Shown here in pieces: positions 35,201 through 45,624 of a stretch of 55,025 nucleotides of DNA. Each line of letters begins with the position of its first letter. Positions within the stretch are counted from its first letter, which is position 1. The position numbers and the translations under genes were made by a program. The notes under the pieces were generated by a model. The model was not told where the DNA came from, made no database searches, and saw only the letters and a list, made by a program, of their open reading frames with translations. Source of the stretch: Ophiostoma sp. CBS 140.51 (lineage: Eukaryota; Ascomycota; Sordariomycetes; Ophiostomatales; Ophiostomataceae); contig JANSLP010000227.1 of NCBI GenBank assembly GCA_029298735.1, forward strand, positions 1 to 55,025, given 5' to 3'.

Positions 35201-38200
35201 TGCGGAGGTTGCTTCCGACGACGACCTGAAGCGCGAGTTCTCCTACCCGTACGGCTACGCCCTCGACCGCAAGAGTATACTCTTTGAACGCATCCACGAG
35301 CTCCGCGAGGCTGTCGGTTACCTTCTCGACCGGACACACAAGTTCCTTGTGACCTACCAGGAGGATGACGTTGCCTGCTTCACCGACCTGTACACGACCT
35401 ACCGGACCTTCATCATCGATGTCGGCTTTGAGCGCACGTCGCGCCCCCTCGACCGCCTGCTGCGCCTGTACCGCTCTGACATTGCCTCGTTCAAGATCAA
35501 CGGTCTTCGCAAAGTATATCCGCGCCCACTGCTCGTTAAACGTGCCGACGCATACCAGCTGCAGCGCGTTAAGTACAACACGACCTACCGTCTGACCAGT
35601 CAGCTGGACAAGCAGCTCCTCAAAGACTTGGCGCAGTCATGCACGTCCGTCTACGCCGACGTGCGCCGCGCTGCCCAATCTGCCCAAGAGTCATCGCTCA
35701 AGGTGCTGATTGGTAGCCGCCCTGTGGTCATCCCAATTGTGCTCCGCACTCTCAAGGAGTCGCTCGACAATGTGGATCATGACCGCATCAAGGGTGCCAT
35801 GTACACGTTGTTGTTCACGTCGCTCGTCAAGACCATGATCCGCGACTGGCGGTTCGGTCCCACGCTGATCCGGCTGTACATTCGGTCCGCCGACGTCGAC
35901 AAGGCCTCGATCCAGCAGATGGGCGCTAACGCTCTCTTCCCTTTGCTCGAGTTCGGCAAGGCCTTTGAGCGTATGGTCATTGTCAACGAGGCCACCGTGG
36001 CCACCATCACACCGACCAGCAAGGCCGACCTAGAGGACAGCGCCACCAAGATCCAGAAGCGCCACTCATTCATCCTGGAGCGCCGCCGCAAGGTGGAGCA
36101 GAAAAAGGCAGAGCTCGGTCTGGAACTCATCGAGATTGCCGCCAACTCGCACTGGAAGGTGGCCAGTCGCTGCGCCGTGTTTGCCAACAACCTGTGTCTG
36201 CGCTTCAACACGCTGGCGCCCCCCGCGTTCATCGATCTTGCTGCCAAGGGCGCCATCAGCCAGCACCCGACGCTGCGGGCCGGCTACCAGAACGCGTTTG
36301 CCAACATCTTCATGTTCTTGGCCCTGCGGTCCTGTTACAAAAACGACTACCGCAACTACCTCCTGGACAATGAGCGGATGGACAACCGCCTCGAGATCCA
36401 GGTGCCTGTCACGGGCGGCGATGCAGCCTGGACCAACAAGTACCTCGACTCGTTTGCCATCCAATCGCCAGAGTCCAACGGTCACGGCACAAATGGTTCA
36501 TCAACAAACACAAACGGCGACGATACCAACTCCTACTTTGTCGACTCAGATTATCCCGGTTGGCTCGTGTGGGGCAAGTCGTTTACGGGCTACAGCGCCG
36601 ACCCGAAGATTGTGACGGACAAATACGATAGCGTTGGCACGGGGGCGCGTGAGCAGATTGGCAAGATCCTGACAAAGGACTGGCTCAAGCAGTACTTTGA
36701 TTTCATGAAGCAAGAGCCCCGCGACGCCAACGCGGACCGCTTCAAGGTGCGGTACGTGTCCATGTTGTCGTACGTGTTTGAGCTTGTGCACAGCGGCGTG
36801 GCCGAGGTGACGTTTGACGAAGTCAAGGAGCTGGTCCGCGGTGTCTACGATGATGGCTCCGACCGCCACCAGCACCGTGCCACGGCCGAGATTGTGGCGG
36901 CACTGCTGTCCGTGGGCCCCGACGAGCCCAAGGCGTATCGCGACCGTGCCTGGGAATTCGCCGGTCCTTTGCTTCTCGACATTATCAACGACAAGTTGAC
37001 GCCCGAGAACCTGCACTACTGGATGACGTGTGTGCACATGATTACGGGCATCCGTGACCCTCGGCGGGCGCGCGAGCTGGTGCTGGGCCTTGGCTCGTTC
37101 CGGCTGGACATGACGTCGAACGCGGCATTCAAGGAGTCTTCCAAGGTCACACTGCTCGAATTCCTGATTAGCGATGCAGGCTGGCATTTCCGTGGCGAGA
37201 AGCCGATTGTCGCAGACATGTTGGCGCACATTGACCACCCGTACAAGGCGGTGCGTGAGGCCATGGGTAGAGTGCTGGCTACTATCTTTCGCACTCGCTA
37301 CCACGAGTCTTTCCCCAATGTGGCCGACCTCCTGGAGCAGAACAAGGCGGCTTCGTCCGTGGGCATCCGCCCCTACAAGGCGACAAGCGAGTTCGCTTCG
37401 ACGGTCACAGAAGTCTTCAAGCGTTTGGAGGCATGGCGCCACGAGCGCGTCCCTGGCCAACAGGAGCAGAGCAGCTACACATCAGGATCCAAGACGGTGT
37501 TAACTTGGCTAGACTGGATGTTGTCCTCGCAAGAGTGCACAGAGCTGGTGCAGTTCTTCCCCGAGCCGTTTATCGACCAACTTCTGCACATGATGGACGT
37601 CAAGGAAGACCCGGAGCTCATGCGTTTGGCGTATCATGTCTACCGCCACCTGCCCAACATCCCGCTGCGCGAGGGCGAGGACGACGCGTTTATCCGCAAA
37701 CTGATTGACGTTGGCCGGTCGGCGCCCAGCTGGCACCAGCGGCTGCGCGCGCTTATCAACATGCAGGTCGTCTACTTCCGGCGTCTGTTCCTGTCAAGAC
37801 CCGTCCAGCGCAAGTTGTTGTTTACCGCCGTCGGCGACATGCTGGCTGATGCCCAGCTCGAAGTCCGCGACTCCGCCGCGGCGACCTTGGCCGGCATGAT
37901 CCGGTGCTCGCCCGCGTCGATCCGCAACCCCATTATCCAGTCGCTGATGCAGCGGTTCAAGGAGCAACTCGAGGCCAACCCGATGCCGAAGCGGAAGCGG
38001 TCGGTCGTCGCCGGTCTTGCTGGCTCTGAAGGCGGCAGCGGCACGGAGACGCCCATTGACACCAAGCGCCAAGTGATCCGCCGGCACGCCGCCGTGCTGG
38101 GTCTCGGCGCACTGATCGAAGCCTTCCCCTACGCCACACCTCCGCCCTCGTGGATGCCCGAGGTGCTCTCGTACCTGGCAACGCGCACGGCCAACGACCC

Positions 38201-38399
38201 CGGTGTCGTGGGCAATGCGACCAAGTCAATCCTGTCCGAGTTCAAAAAGACACGGCAAGACACATGGGTCGTTGATCAAACAGTGAGTTTCCTCCCACAC
38301 ATTGTAACTTATTTATGTCACCTACTAACAGTCTAGTACTTTACACCCGAACAATTGGAGGACCTTGAGGGTGTCCTGTGGAAGAGTTACTTTGCATAG
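32262..38399 (+). CDS. BLM10: Blm10/PA200-family proteasome activator, 2027 aa
   Basis: Predicted nuclear/cytosolic HEAT-repeat activator that caps the 20S proteasome and opens its gate. Exon 1 is 32262-38282 (2007 codons); a 54-nt intron (38283-38336, GTGAGT donor, CTAAC branch site, TCTAG acceptor) precedes a 20-codon exon 38337-38399. The spliced end is VLWKSYFA, a hydrophobic-Tyr-x tail (Hb-Y-x) of the kind that docks in the alpha-ring pocket, as in yeast Blm10. The nearer AG at 38330-38331 would ruin this frame. The body is a helical-repeat protein with blocks characteristic of the family, for example PDTL-like loops absent but RDWRFGPTLIRLYI and SHWKVASRCAVFANNLCLR present. A long acidic insert (about 940-990) and a Gly/Asn/Ser-rich insert (about 1405-1435) look like surface loops; KRKR near 1908 could be a nuclear signal. 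Length matches the family (yeast about 2140). CACCATGG is a strong start context. Confidence 0.95.
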
Positions 38400-40111
38400 A
38401 CACGTCCCTTTGTGTCCTCTCTTGTATACTCTTCTGTATTCGTTTTTGATTGTATTCACCTGTTTGCATATCTTTTGCACTTTTTTTGCTTTGCTTTTGA
38501 GTATTGCGCCTGCTTTGCTAGAGAAACATTTCCAAAGTTACAAAGTTTTACATGGGAAAATGGGAGACAGGAAGGGAGAAGGAAGCGATAGAACACGATA
38601 CAACTCTTCTGCATAATAGTCTTTTTTGTATATCTCGTTCGTCGCAGTTTTCATAAAACTCTTCTCTATTGTTTCTTGTTCAAAATTTTTGTTGAGCTGG
38701 CTCTGCCTGCCAACATACGTCATTGTGCAGATTTGGCTGTTTCGTCTACACAGTAAAAAAGCTGCGTATTTTTTGTTAGCGCCTTTCGAGCAACTTAAGC
38801 TGCCCAATCTTTAGCGCCGCCAGGCCCATTTACGGCGGATGGCCTGAATATGTGAATATTGTCCATCGACGCCCATATCACGACATCTCCTCACCTTGGA
38901 ATATACTCTTTAAAATCTCATTCATTTTACCTCAAATCTAGACCTCGTAGTTGGGCATCGCCAATAGGTCCGGCTGGAAAGGAGAGGCGACACAAATTTT
39001 GGTTAGGACCGCTTCACCACGGTGATTTCGACCCAACGCCCACTAAGAACAGCTCTAGGTCTAACAGCTCTTCGCCACCGGGTCGGCAAGTCCCACGTTT
39101 TGGCCTCGTTGTTTTCTTTGTTTTGTTGCCCCTTATTTAACGACAGTCCTTATGGCCCAGACTGATCACTGCGCAATGACACACTCACGATGGACAGCCT
39201 CGCGGAAACAGCGAGCATCTTCCGTCGTTGTCGTCCGCACCTTCCTGCGCATCAGCCTCAAGAGGCAGCCTTTGCTTGGCTTCGCGTGGCTGCGCGTGAC
39301 TGCGCCGCGCCTGCTGTGGCCGTCTGGTCTGCACTGTTTCGCACCTTCCGCGCAGTTTCGCAGCCTGCAGAGCACTTGCCACACGAGGTCCAGACCCTCT
39401 TGTCTCACCCTTTTCTGTATACTTGTATTCGTCAACATATTGCGCCAGAAAATATGTACCGATGCTATGCCTGCCGTGTACACCTCTGAGCGAAAGTCGT
39501 AAAAACACGCTGCAGAAATAGGTATTACAGCGCTCCACTCCCACACGGCGCACACACGACAACACGACACACCCCTGCTTCTTCCCCTCTTGCCCCTCTT
39601 CTGTGCCCTCCTCGGCCCTCCCACTCTTTGTTCTTGCCCACTATCTCAGTCCTTGTTCCTTCCTGCTTGGGCGCTACATCGCTCTTTCTGTGTCGTCATC
39701 GGACCAAGCTGTGGGCTGAAAGTGTTTTCGCACTCTCCTCTTTCCTTCTCCTTTCTTCATACCCCCCTTTACTTCTTTTTTCTCATCAACTACCTGGCGT
39801 TCCATCATCCTTCAAACCGCCAACAGTTTTCTAGACCTTCCACGGCCCCTTTTCTGTTCTGGCAGTTGTCTTTCTTGTGCCTCTCGTGTGCTGATCGCCC
39901 ACACCATTCTTTGCCATTCTTATCCTAGTTCTGGGAAGTCCTATCCTACCCAACAGTCAACAACCCTTGCCCATATCACAGATACACACGAGCGATCACT
40001 GTCAACAAACCTACTTTATCCTCTCAGTCCCACAACCTTCCTCAGGTGCCACTGCTACCTGCAACTATCCGCAACACATCTTTCACCTCGAACGACACCA
40101 CACACATCACA
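38400..40111. other. 1.7-kb intergenic region
   Basis: It holds the T-rich 3' region of the Blm10 gene and the CT-rich leader of the DUF8035 gene (from about 39590). A 99-codon open frame at 39190-39489 is listed separately with low confidence. Confidence 0.6.
39190..39489 (+). CDS. Possible small orphan protein, 99 aa
   Basis: The frame begins in a strong context (ACGATGG, A at -3 and G at +4) and reads MDSLAETASIFRRCRPHL to a TGA. The translation is not low complexity: it has several short helical blocks (EAAFAWLRVAARDC, VAVWSALFRTFRAVSQ) and ends with a Cys pair (YRCYACRVHL). It lies about 620 bp upstream of the DUF8035 start, in a stretch with otherwise leader-like composition. No family is recognised, and a chance frame or an upstream frame in a long leader are equally possible. 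Confidence 0.2.
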   Translation: MDSLAETASIFRRCRPHLPAHQPQEAAFAWLRVAARDCAAPAVAVWSALFRTFRAVSQPAEHLPHEVQTLLSHPFLYTCIRQHIAPENMYRCYACRVHL

Positions 40112-42605
40112 ATGTCGCGAGACCACGACCGCCGCGACTACGAGCGCGACCGCGTCGTCTACGAACGCGACCGCATCGACCGCCGCGGCGATGAACGCAG
40201 CAGCCGCTACGAAGAAGATGACGAATACTTGACCTACGACGACCGCCGGCGCCCGGCACCCGCACCGGCCGCGCCAACCCGTCTCCGCGAGCGTTCGCCG
40301 ACGCCGCCCGGCCGCCGTGAAGAACGTTTCATCCAGCGCGAGCGCCGTTATCTTGATGACGACCGCGATGACGACAGCTTGATCTTGCCGGCCTCGGCAC
40401 GTCGTCGGCCTGCACCGCCTGCCGTCATCCCCGACGACTTTGACCGACGCAGCAATGCCGGTGGCCGTGAGAGGACCCGTTTCCGCGACGGCGAGGACAG
40501 CATCATTGGCAGCAGTGCCGGTGGCCCACCACCGCCTCGCCCTGGCCGCTTGATCCGCCGCCAGTCCAGTGTCGAGACATTTGACCGTCGCCCAGCCCGC
40601 CGTGCCTACGATTTGGACCGTCTGGATGACCGCGATGACCGCCGCCCGCCCGTAAACGTGCCCATCCCGCTGCCCATCCGCAAGCGCCGGGACAGCTCGG
40701 CTGAGCGCCGTGAAGCCGAGTATGAGCGCGAGCGGGAGCGGTATGAGAGGGATCGCCAGCTTGATAGAGAGCGTGCTGACCGCGAGCGTGAACGGGAACG
40801 CGGCCGTGATCGCACAGAAATTGAAGAGATCCGTATCGAACCCGGCAGGATCGAGGTCGACAACCTAGAAATTGACGACCGTCGCCGCCCCATGCCACGC
40901 CGTGGATCGTTTGAACGCCACGAGCACGAGCACGACTACGATGTTGAGCGCCGGGGCCGTGACCACTCGGTTGTTCACGAACACGACCGTGTCGTTGAGG
41001 AGCGTGTTGTCAACGAGCGCCGTGGCGCGCCCCTGCTCGCTGCCGACCGTGAGCGTGCGCAAGAGTTTGAGTGGGTGCGCAGGTCGAAGCACCGGTCGCC
41101 GTCTGTATCGTCCGAGGGATCCGCCTCGGAGGTTTCGGTGCTGACACGCTCGAGCGGCGGTGTCACTCTACGCAGCGAAGGCAACAAGAGCGTCGCCAAC
41201 AAGAGCGAGTACCCGAAAAAGGGCAAGACGCGGATGCCAGCACGTCTGGTGTCGGAGCAGGTGTTGATTGACCTGGGCTATCCGTTCATCAAAGAGGTGA
41301 GTTTTTCCCCTAGTTTAAGAGATTGGGCACAAGTGCAGAGCCTTAGGGCTATATGTGCTGTATTATGGTACTTTCGGGGCGCTATATAGGCACTAACGCT
41401 AACATAAACAGGGCAACACCCTCGTCCTTCAGGTGGCCTTGGGCCAGGACAACATCGATGACGTCCTCAAGCTGAGCCGCGACTACAAGAAGAGTGAGTT
41501 CCATCCACCACCCCTTGTCGATCATTTGTTTACTCGAGCCTTCCTATGTTCAAATGATTTATTTTATCCCTTTCATTTCATAATTTTACTATCGTACCTA
41601 TCGTACTACTGTTCATTGTCTAACCAATCCCTCCCACCAGACGAAACGGACATTATCGAGACCAAGACAACAAAGGTCAAGACATCCAGTGGCACCGTCA
41701 TTGAAGAGGAACGCCGCCGTGAAGAGGTGGTAATGACCCCGGCTGTCCCACAGCCTCCACCCGTCCAATATCAACCCCCGCCCATTCCCCCACCGCAACC
41801 GCAAATGTATCAGCCACAGCAAGTCTACTACACGGCCCCGCCGCCGCCGGTCCAATACGCTCCGGCCCCCGTTCAGTATGCCCCGGCTCCCGAGCCACCG
41901 GCTGCCTACAACTCAACCAACATTCACATCCGCGATGTCTCGCCTGCTCGTAGCTATACCACAGCCGGCGGTCCCGGCATGCCGTCCTTTAACGAGACGT
42001 CCGTCGCTCTGGTCCGGGCCCGCTCCCGCTCACGTGGCCCGGCCTCTATGGCCATGGCGCCCGTCGTCTACGATGCAGGCAGCCCCGCCGTCGAGGTCGC
42101 TGAAGAGCCCCTGGCCGTCGCTATTGTTGACAACCGCCGCCGCAGCAAGAGCCGTCACCGCCACCACCACTCTCATAGCCATTCGACACATCGTCGTTCC
42201 CGCTCCCACTCCCACGGCGATGGTGCCTTGTATGCCCACTTCCATGACCGCCACGGCCGCGACTATGATGATAGACACTACGACATCACCGTCGACGACC
42301 GCTACTACCGCGAGGAGCGTGACTACTACGAGCCAGTCTCGTCAGGACGTGACCTGGTGCGGGCTGAGCGCCTGAGTACCGGCGAGCTCGTCTTGTATGA
42401 AGAAAAGGTCGAGCGTGTCGAGGAGCCGCGGTACGGCGTGCGCATCGAGAAAGACAAGAAAGGTAGGATGGCCATCAGCGTGCCCAAGTATCGATAGAGG
42501 GAAAGGTACGCTGCTATTTCTTAAGTACACCAAGACAAGAACATGGCTAACAAGTCAGGCCCACCTCCCAAGCTGATGCGTGCCATGCTGGCGACATTGA
42601 CATAG
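40112..42605 (+). CDS. Arg/Asp-rich DUF8035-domain protein, four exons, 711 aa
   Basis: Exons are 40112-41296, 41412-41493, 41641-42462 and 42559-42605. Introns 1 and 2 have GTGAGT donors and TAAACAG or CACCAG acceptors; the third has GTAGGA, a GGCTAAC branch site and GTCAG. Splicing rebuilds the domain RMPARLVSEQVLIDLGYPFI through KEGNTLVLQVALGQDNIDDV (about residues 375-425), which I recognise as the fungal DUF8035 region. Around it are long disordered parts: an N-terminal Arg/Asp/Glu-rich segment (1-330, with RERERERGRD-type repeats), a Pro/Tyr/Gln-rich block (about 460-520) and a His/Ser/Arg-rich block (RHRHHHSHSHS). The fourth exon gives a conserved-looking tail, PPPKLMRAMLATLT. If the third intron stays in, the frame instead ends at 42497 with ISVPKYR. 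The RS- and RD-like composition suggests a nuclear, RNA-associated role, but this is inference and the domain function is unknown. Confidence 0.82.
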
Positions 42606-43867
42606 CCGGCTCCTGAGTACTGGATACACTACGTTTTATGAGAATACATTTAGAGATGATAATATTGGACACTTACACGGGCTGGATTGCTTTTGCTTTT
42701 TACGATTTTGGATGGATAACTGTTTTGGGTGGATCTCTTTTGGTACGACTGCGTATTCGGACCAGGATCTAACGACTTAATGACATTTTCATACTTTTAT
42801 ACGTTTATTCACGATGCTTTTCATTCATAAATCATATATCTCAATCCTTTATTGCTTTTCGTCATCTTCGTCTTCATCATCTCTTTACCCAGGTGCTCGG
42901 AACGGGCGCCTCCGTTGCCTTCACGTGACGCAGATTTTCAGTCTGATGCGCCGCCTTTCCATGGTCCCTGCCGATGATTCCACACAGTGGTCGCCTTCCA
43001 AAGCGCGACAACCCCCAAAATAGAGAAAGTTCCACTAAAACACCCAGTTCTCGGGGCGTCTCACAGTGATCTTTTGTATTCACATGTCACTATTTTTAAC
43101 TTTTGGTGCAAGAGGCAATGAGGAGAATGAGGAGAGTCGATGAATCCATCACAAGACTACATTGCATCTTAGTAACGTTCTCCAACTTGCATCTTTTAGA
43201 CCCGTCTTTCCTCTTTTCTTGTTATCTTCATCGTTTTCATGCCTTGTATTTAGCGATCCATCTAGGGTATTGTTCTTGACATTTACTGCGCTCCGTTATA
43301 CGACCCGGTTACATTTACAGGAACCAGGAACGAAGCGGGACGACGGGATACGACGACATCAACCGGCGGAACAAAGTCTTTTCTTTCGTTGCTTTGTCCA
43401 CGCAATTTATTTCAATATCAGCCTTCTTCCCAGGCACTTCAACCGACAGCAGCAGCTCTTGCCATTTTGGAGATTTTCGACCTCGCTAGGCAAAGATGAC
43501 CGCGGGGGAAGGCGCTCCTTCCTCGAGCGGCTCGGGGATGAGCTCCACGGCAACTTCAGCGTCTGCATCGCACCTGATGCCACCGCTACACCTGCCCTGG
43601 GTGTCGACCGTCGCCATGGTGGCAGTCGTAGTTGCTTTTTTCACGCATCGTCAAAGAAAAAGAAGCAGGAGCAGGAGCTCGTGGGGCAATGATAATACCA
43701 ACAGCCTGCCCTCTCTTCTCTCATTTTCAAAACTCGGCGACAACCAAAGGCGAACATCATTTCCACCTACATCACCACCACGACGATCGTCTCGTATCTC
43801 GTCACTATTCGCTAGCATCTCATATTTTGCAGCAGCTATTGCATTGGTCGTTCTTGCTCTCGCCGCG
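42606..43867. other. 1.3-kb intergenic region and possible upstream extension of the esterase
   Basis: The left part is AT-rich and contains the DUF8035 3' region. From 43496 the esterase frame is open in phase for 124 codons before the preferred start, so part of this interval may be coding in a longer isoform. Confidence 0.55.
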
Positions 43868-45222
43868 ATGCACTCTTTGCGCCAGTTTGCGGCACACGCC
43901 GCTGTCGCTTCGTCGGTCACTGGCGGATTGGCCTTTGCTGCACCAGCCAGTCCATCGACGTGCAAGGCTACCTCGCAATGGCCCGGCTGGCCGTCGATCA
44001 AACATGCCTTTATTTTGTTAGTCCATCCATCCTTCTCACACTTCTCACCACGGCTCGCACCACACACTTCTCGCTATACCTTTCGTCACGCCTTTTGTTT
44101 GTTTTACGTTGTGCTTTTCGCTATATTTTTCACCCCCACTGCTTCTACTGACACACATCTTCGCTCATTTAGCGGCGACAGTTACACTCAGACCGGTTTC
44201 AACTACACCGGTGTGCCCCCATCCATCGACAATTCCCTTGGAAACCCCGCATACCCTGGATGGACGTCTTCCAATGGCCCAAACTGGGTAGACTACCTGA
44301 CCGTGGACTACAATGCATCGCGCCTCCTGACGTATAATCTAGCATTTGGCGGTGCTACCGTCGACTCTGATATTATCAAGCCGTATCAAGATAGTGTACT
44401 ATCGTTAAAAGACCAGGTCCACTCCGAGTTCCTGCCCGGCTACACAAGCCACGGCAACAGCGATACGGACAATAGCGAGACTCATCCATCGGCACCCAAT
44501 GCCCCGGCATGGAAGGGTAGCGACTCCGTCTTTGCCATTTGGATCGGCATCAATGACGTTGGCAACTCGTATTCCAAGGGTCCGGAAGGTGTTAATGGCA
44601 CAAAGGCCACAAACGCACGCATTTTCGATGTGTACAGCGGCATGGTCGACCTGCTCTACAACGCAGGAGCACGCAACTTTGTCTTTCTTACTGTGCCACC
44701 TGTCGACCGCAGTCCATCCACGGTAGTATACGGGGATGCCGCTGCAGCCCTAGAAAAGGCCGACATTGCAGCGTTCAACAGCCTGCTCAAGGACGGACTG
44801 GCCGCCGACCTGAAAGCCCAGCATGCGGACAATGCCAATGTTTGGGTCATTGATACCGGCGTACTGTTCAATACAGCCATTGACAACCCAACCGCGTACC
44901 CACAGACGGCCGGCCTCAAGAACACGACTGATTTCTGCCAAGCATACGCCAAGTAAGTCACTCAACGGCAAACCTAGAGATTGTGCCAACCCCTCACTCA
45001 ATTTCCCCGACAATCAAACTAACACAACGCAGCGGTTTCTCGGGAGAAGATAAATACATCAAAAGCTGTGGTGTCTCCGTGAACAAGTACTTTTGGCTCA
45101 ACAACCTGCACCCAACGACGGCCATCCACAAAGTCGTGGCAGAGCATGTGTCGAACGCGCTCACGGCCGGTCCCAATATCTGTTCGAATGGCGTTGATAC
45201 CAAGAAGCGTGCTAGCTTGTAG
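43868..45222 (+). CDS. Secreted SGNH/GDSL esterase, CE16-like, 372 aa
   Basis: Predicted secreted serine hydrolase, related to fungal GDSL lipases and carbohydrate esterase family 16 (deacetylating or deacylating extracellular substrates). Exons are 43868-44016, 44173-44952 and 45033-45222. The first junction rebuilds the nucleophile block FIFGDSYTQTGF with Gly51, Asp52 and Ser53; introns have GTTAGT and GTAAGT donors. Block II Gly lies in NLAFGGAT and block III is GINDVGN. Block V is WLNNLHPTTAIH: the catalytic His336 is present, but the residue three before it is Asn333, not the usual Asp. I chose the ATG at 43868 because it starts a clean signal peptide (MHSLRQFAAHAAVAS to LAFA, cleavage near 24). 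The frame is open upstream to an ATG at 43496, which would add 124 residues with extra hydrophobic stretches. It converges with a transporter gene 402 bp away. Confidence 0.88.
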
Positions 45223-45624
45223 AAAAGGCTATTGCTGTCTACATGGCGCTTGATATGGGGAATGTTACGGGATATGCTACGGGGCATATTGTTTATTGAA
45301 ATGGATTCTTATAATTTTAACAATTGCGTTTGTTGTTTTGCTTGTTATGTCGTTAATCACATCGTTCACCGAGGCGCGCTATGGTTATGCTTTGTTGTCA
45401 GTAACGCGACGTCGTCCAGATTAGTTGGTATTTTATCTATTTTCGCTTCGTATTGTTCAATAATGTTCCTACCCACGCGAGCGTGTACAGCTTTCTAAGA
45501 TCTCCTCCATTCTTGTATTGATTATTAACTGATAGAGGGAAAGCAACTGTTTCGGTTTAATGCAATACAGAGATTCCACCTCCATATGGCAGCAATTGAT
45601 TTAGCACAACGCACAAGGTAAGGT
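45223..45624. other. Short convergent intergenic region
   Basis: AT-rich 3' flanks of two converging genes. A run of T/A-rich words around 45300-45330 could serve polyadenylation. No gene is seen. Confidence 0.7.
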
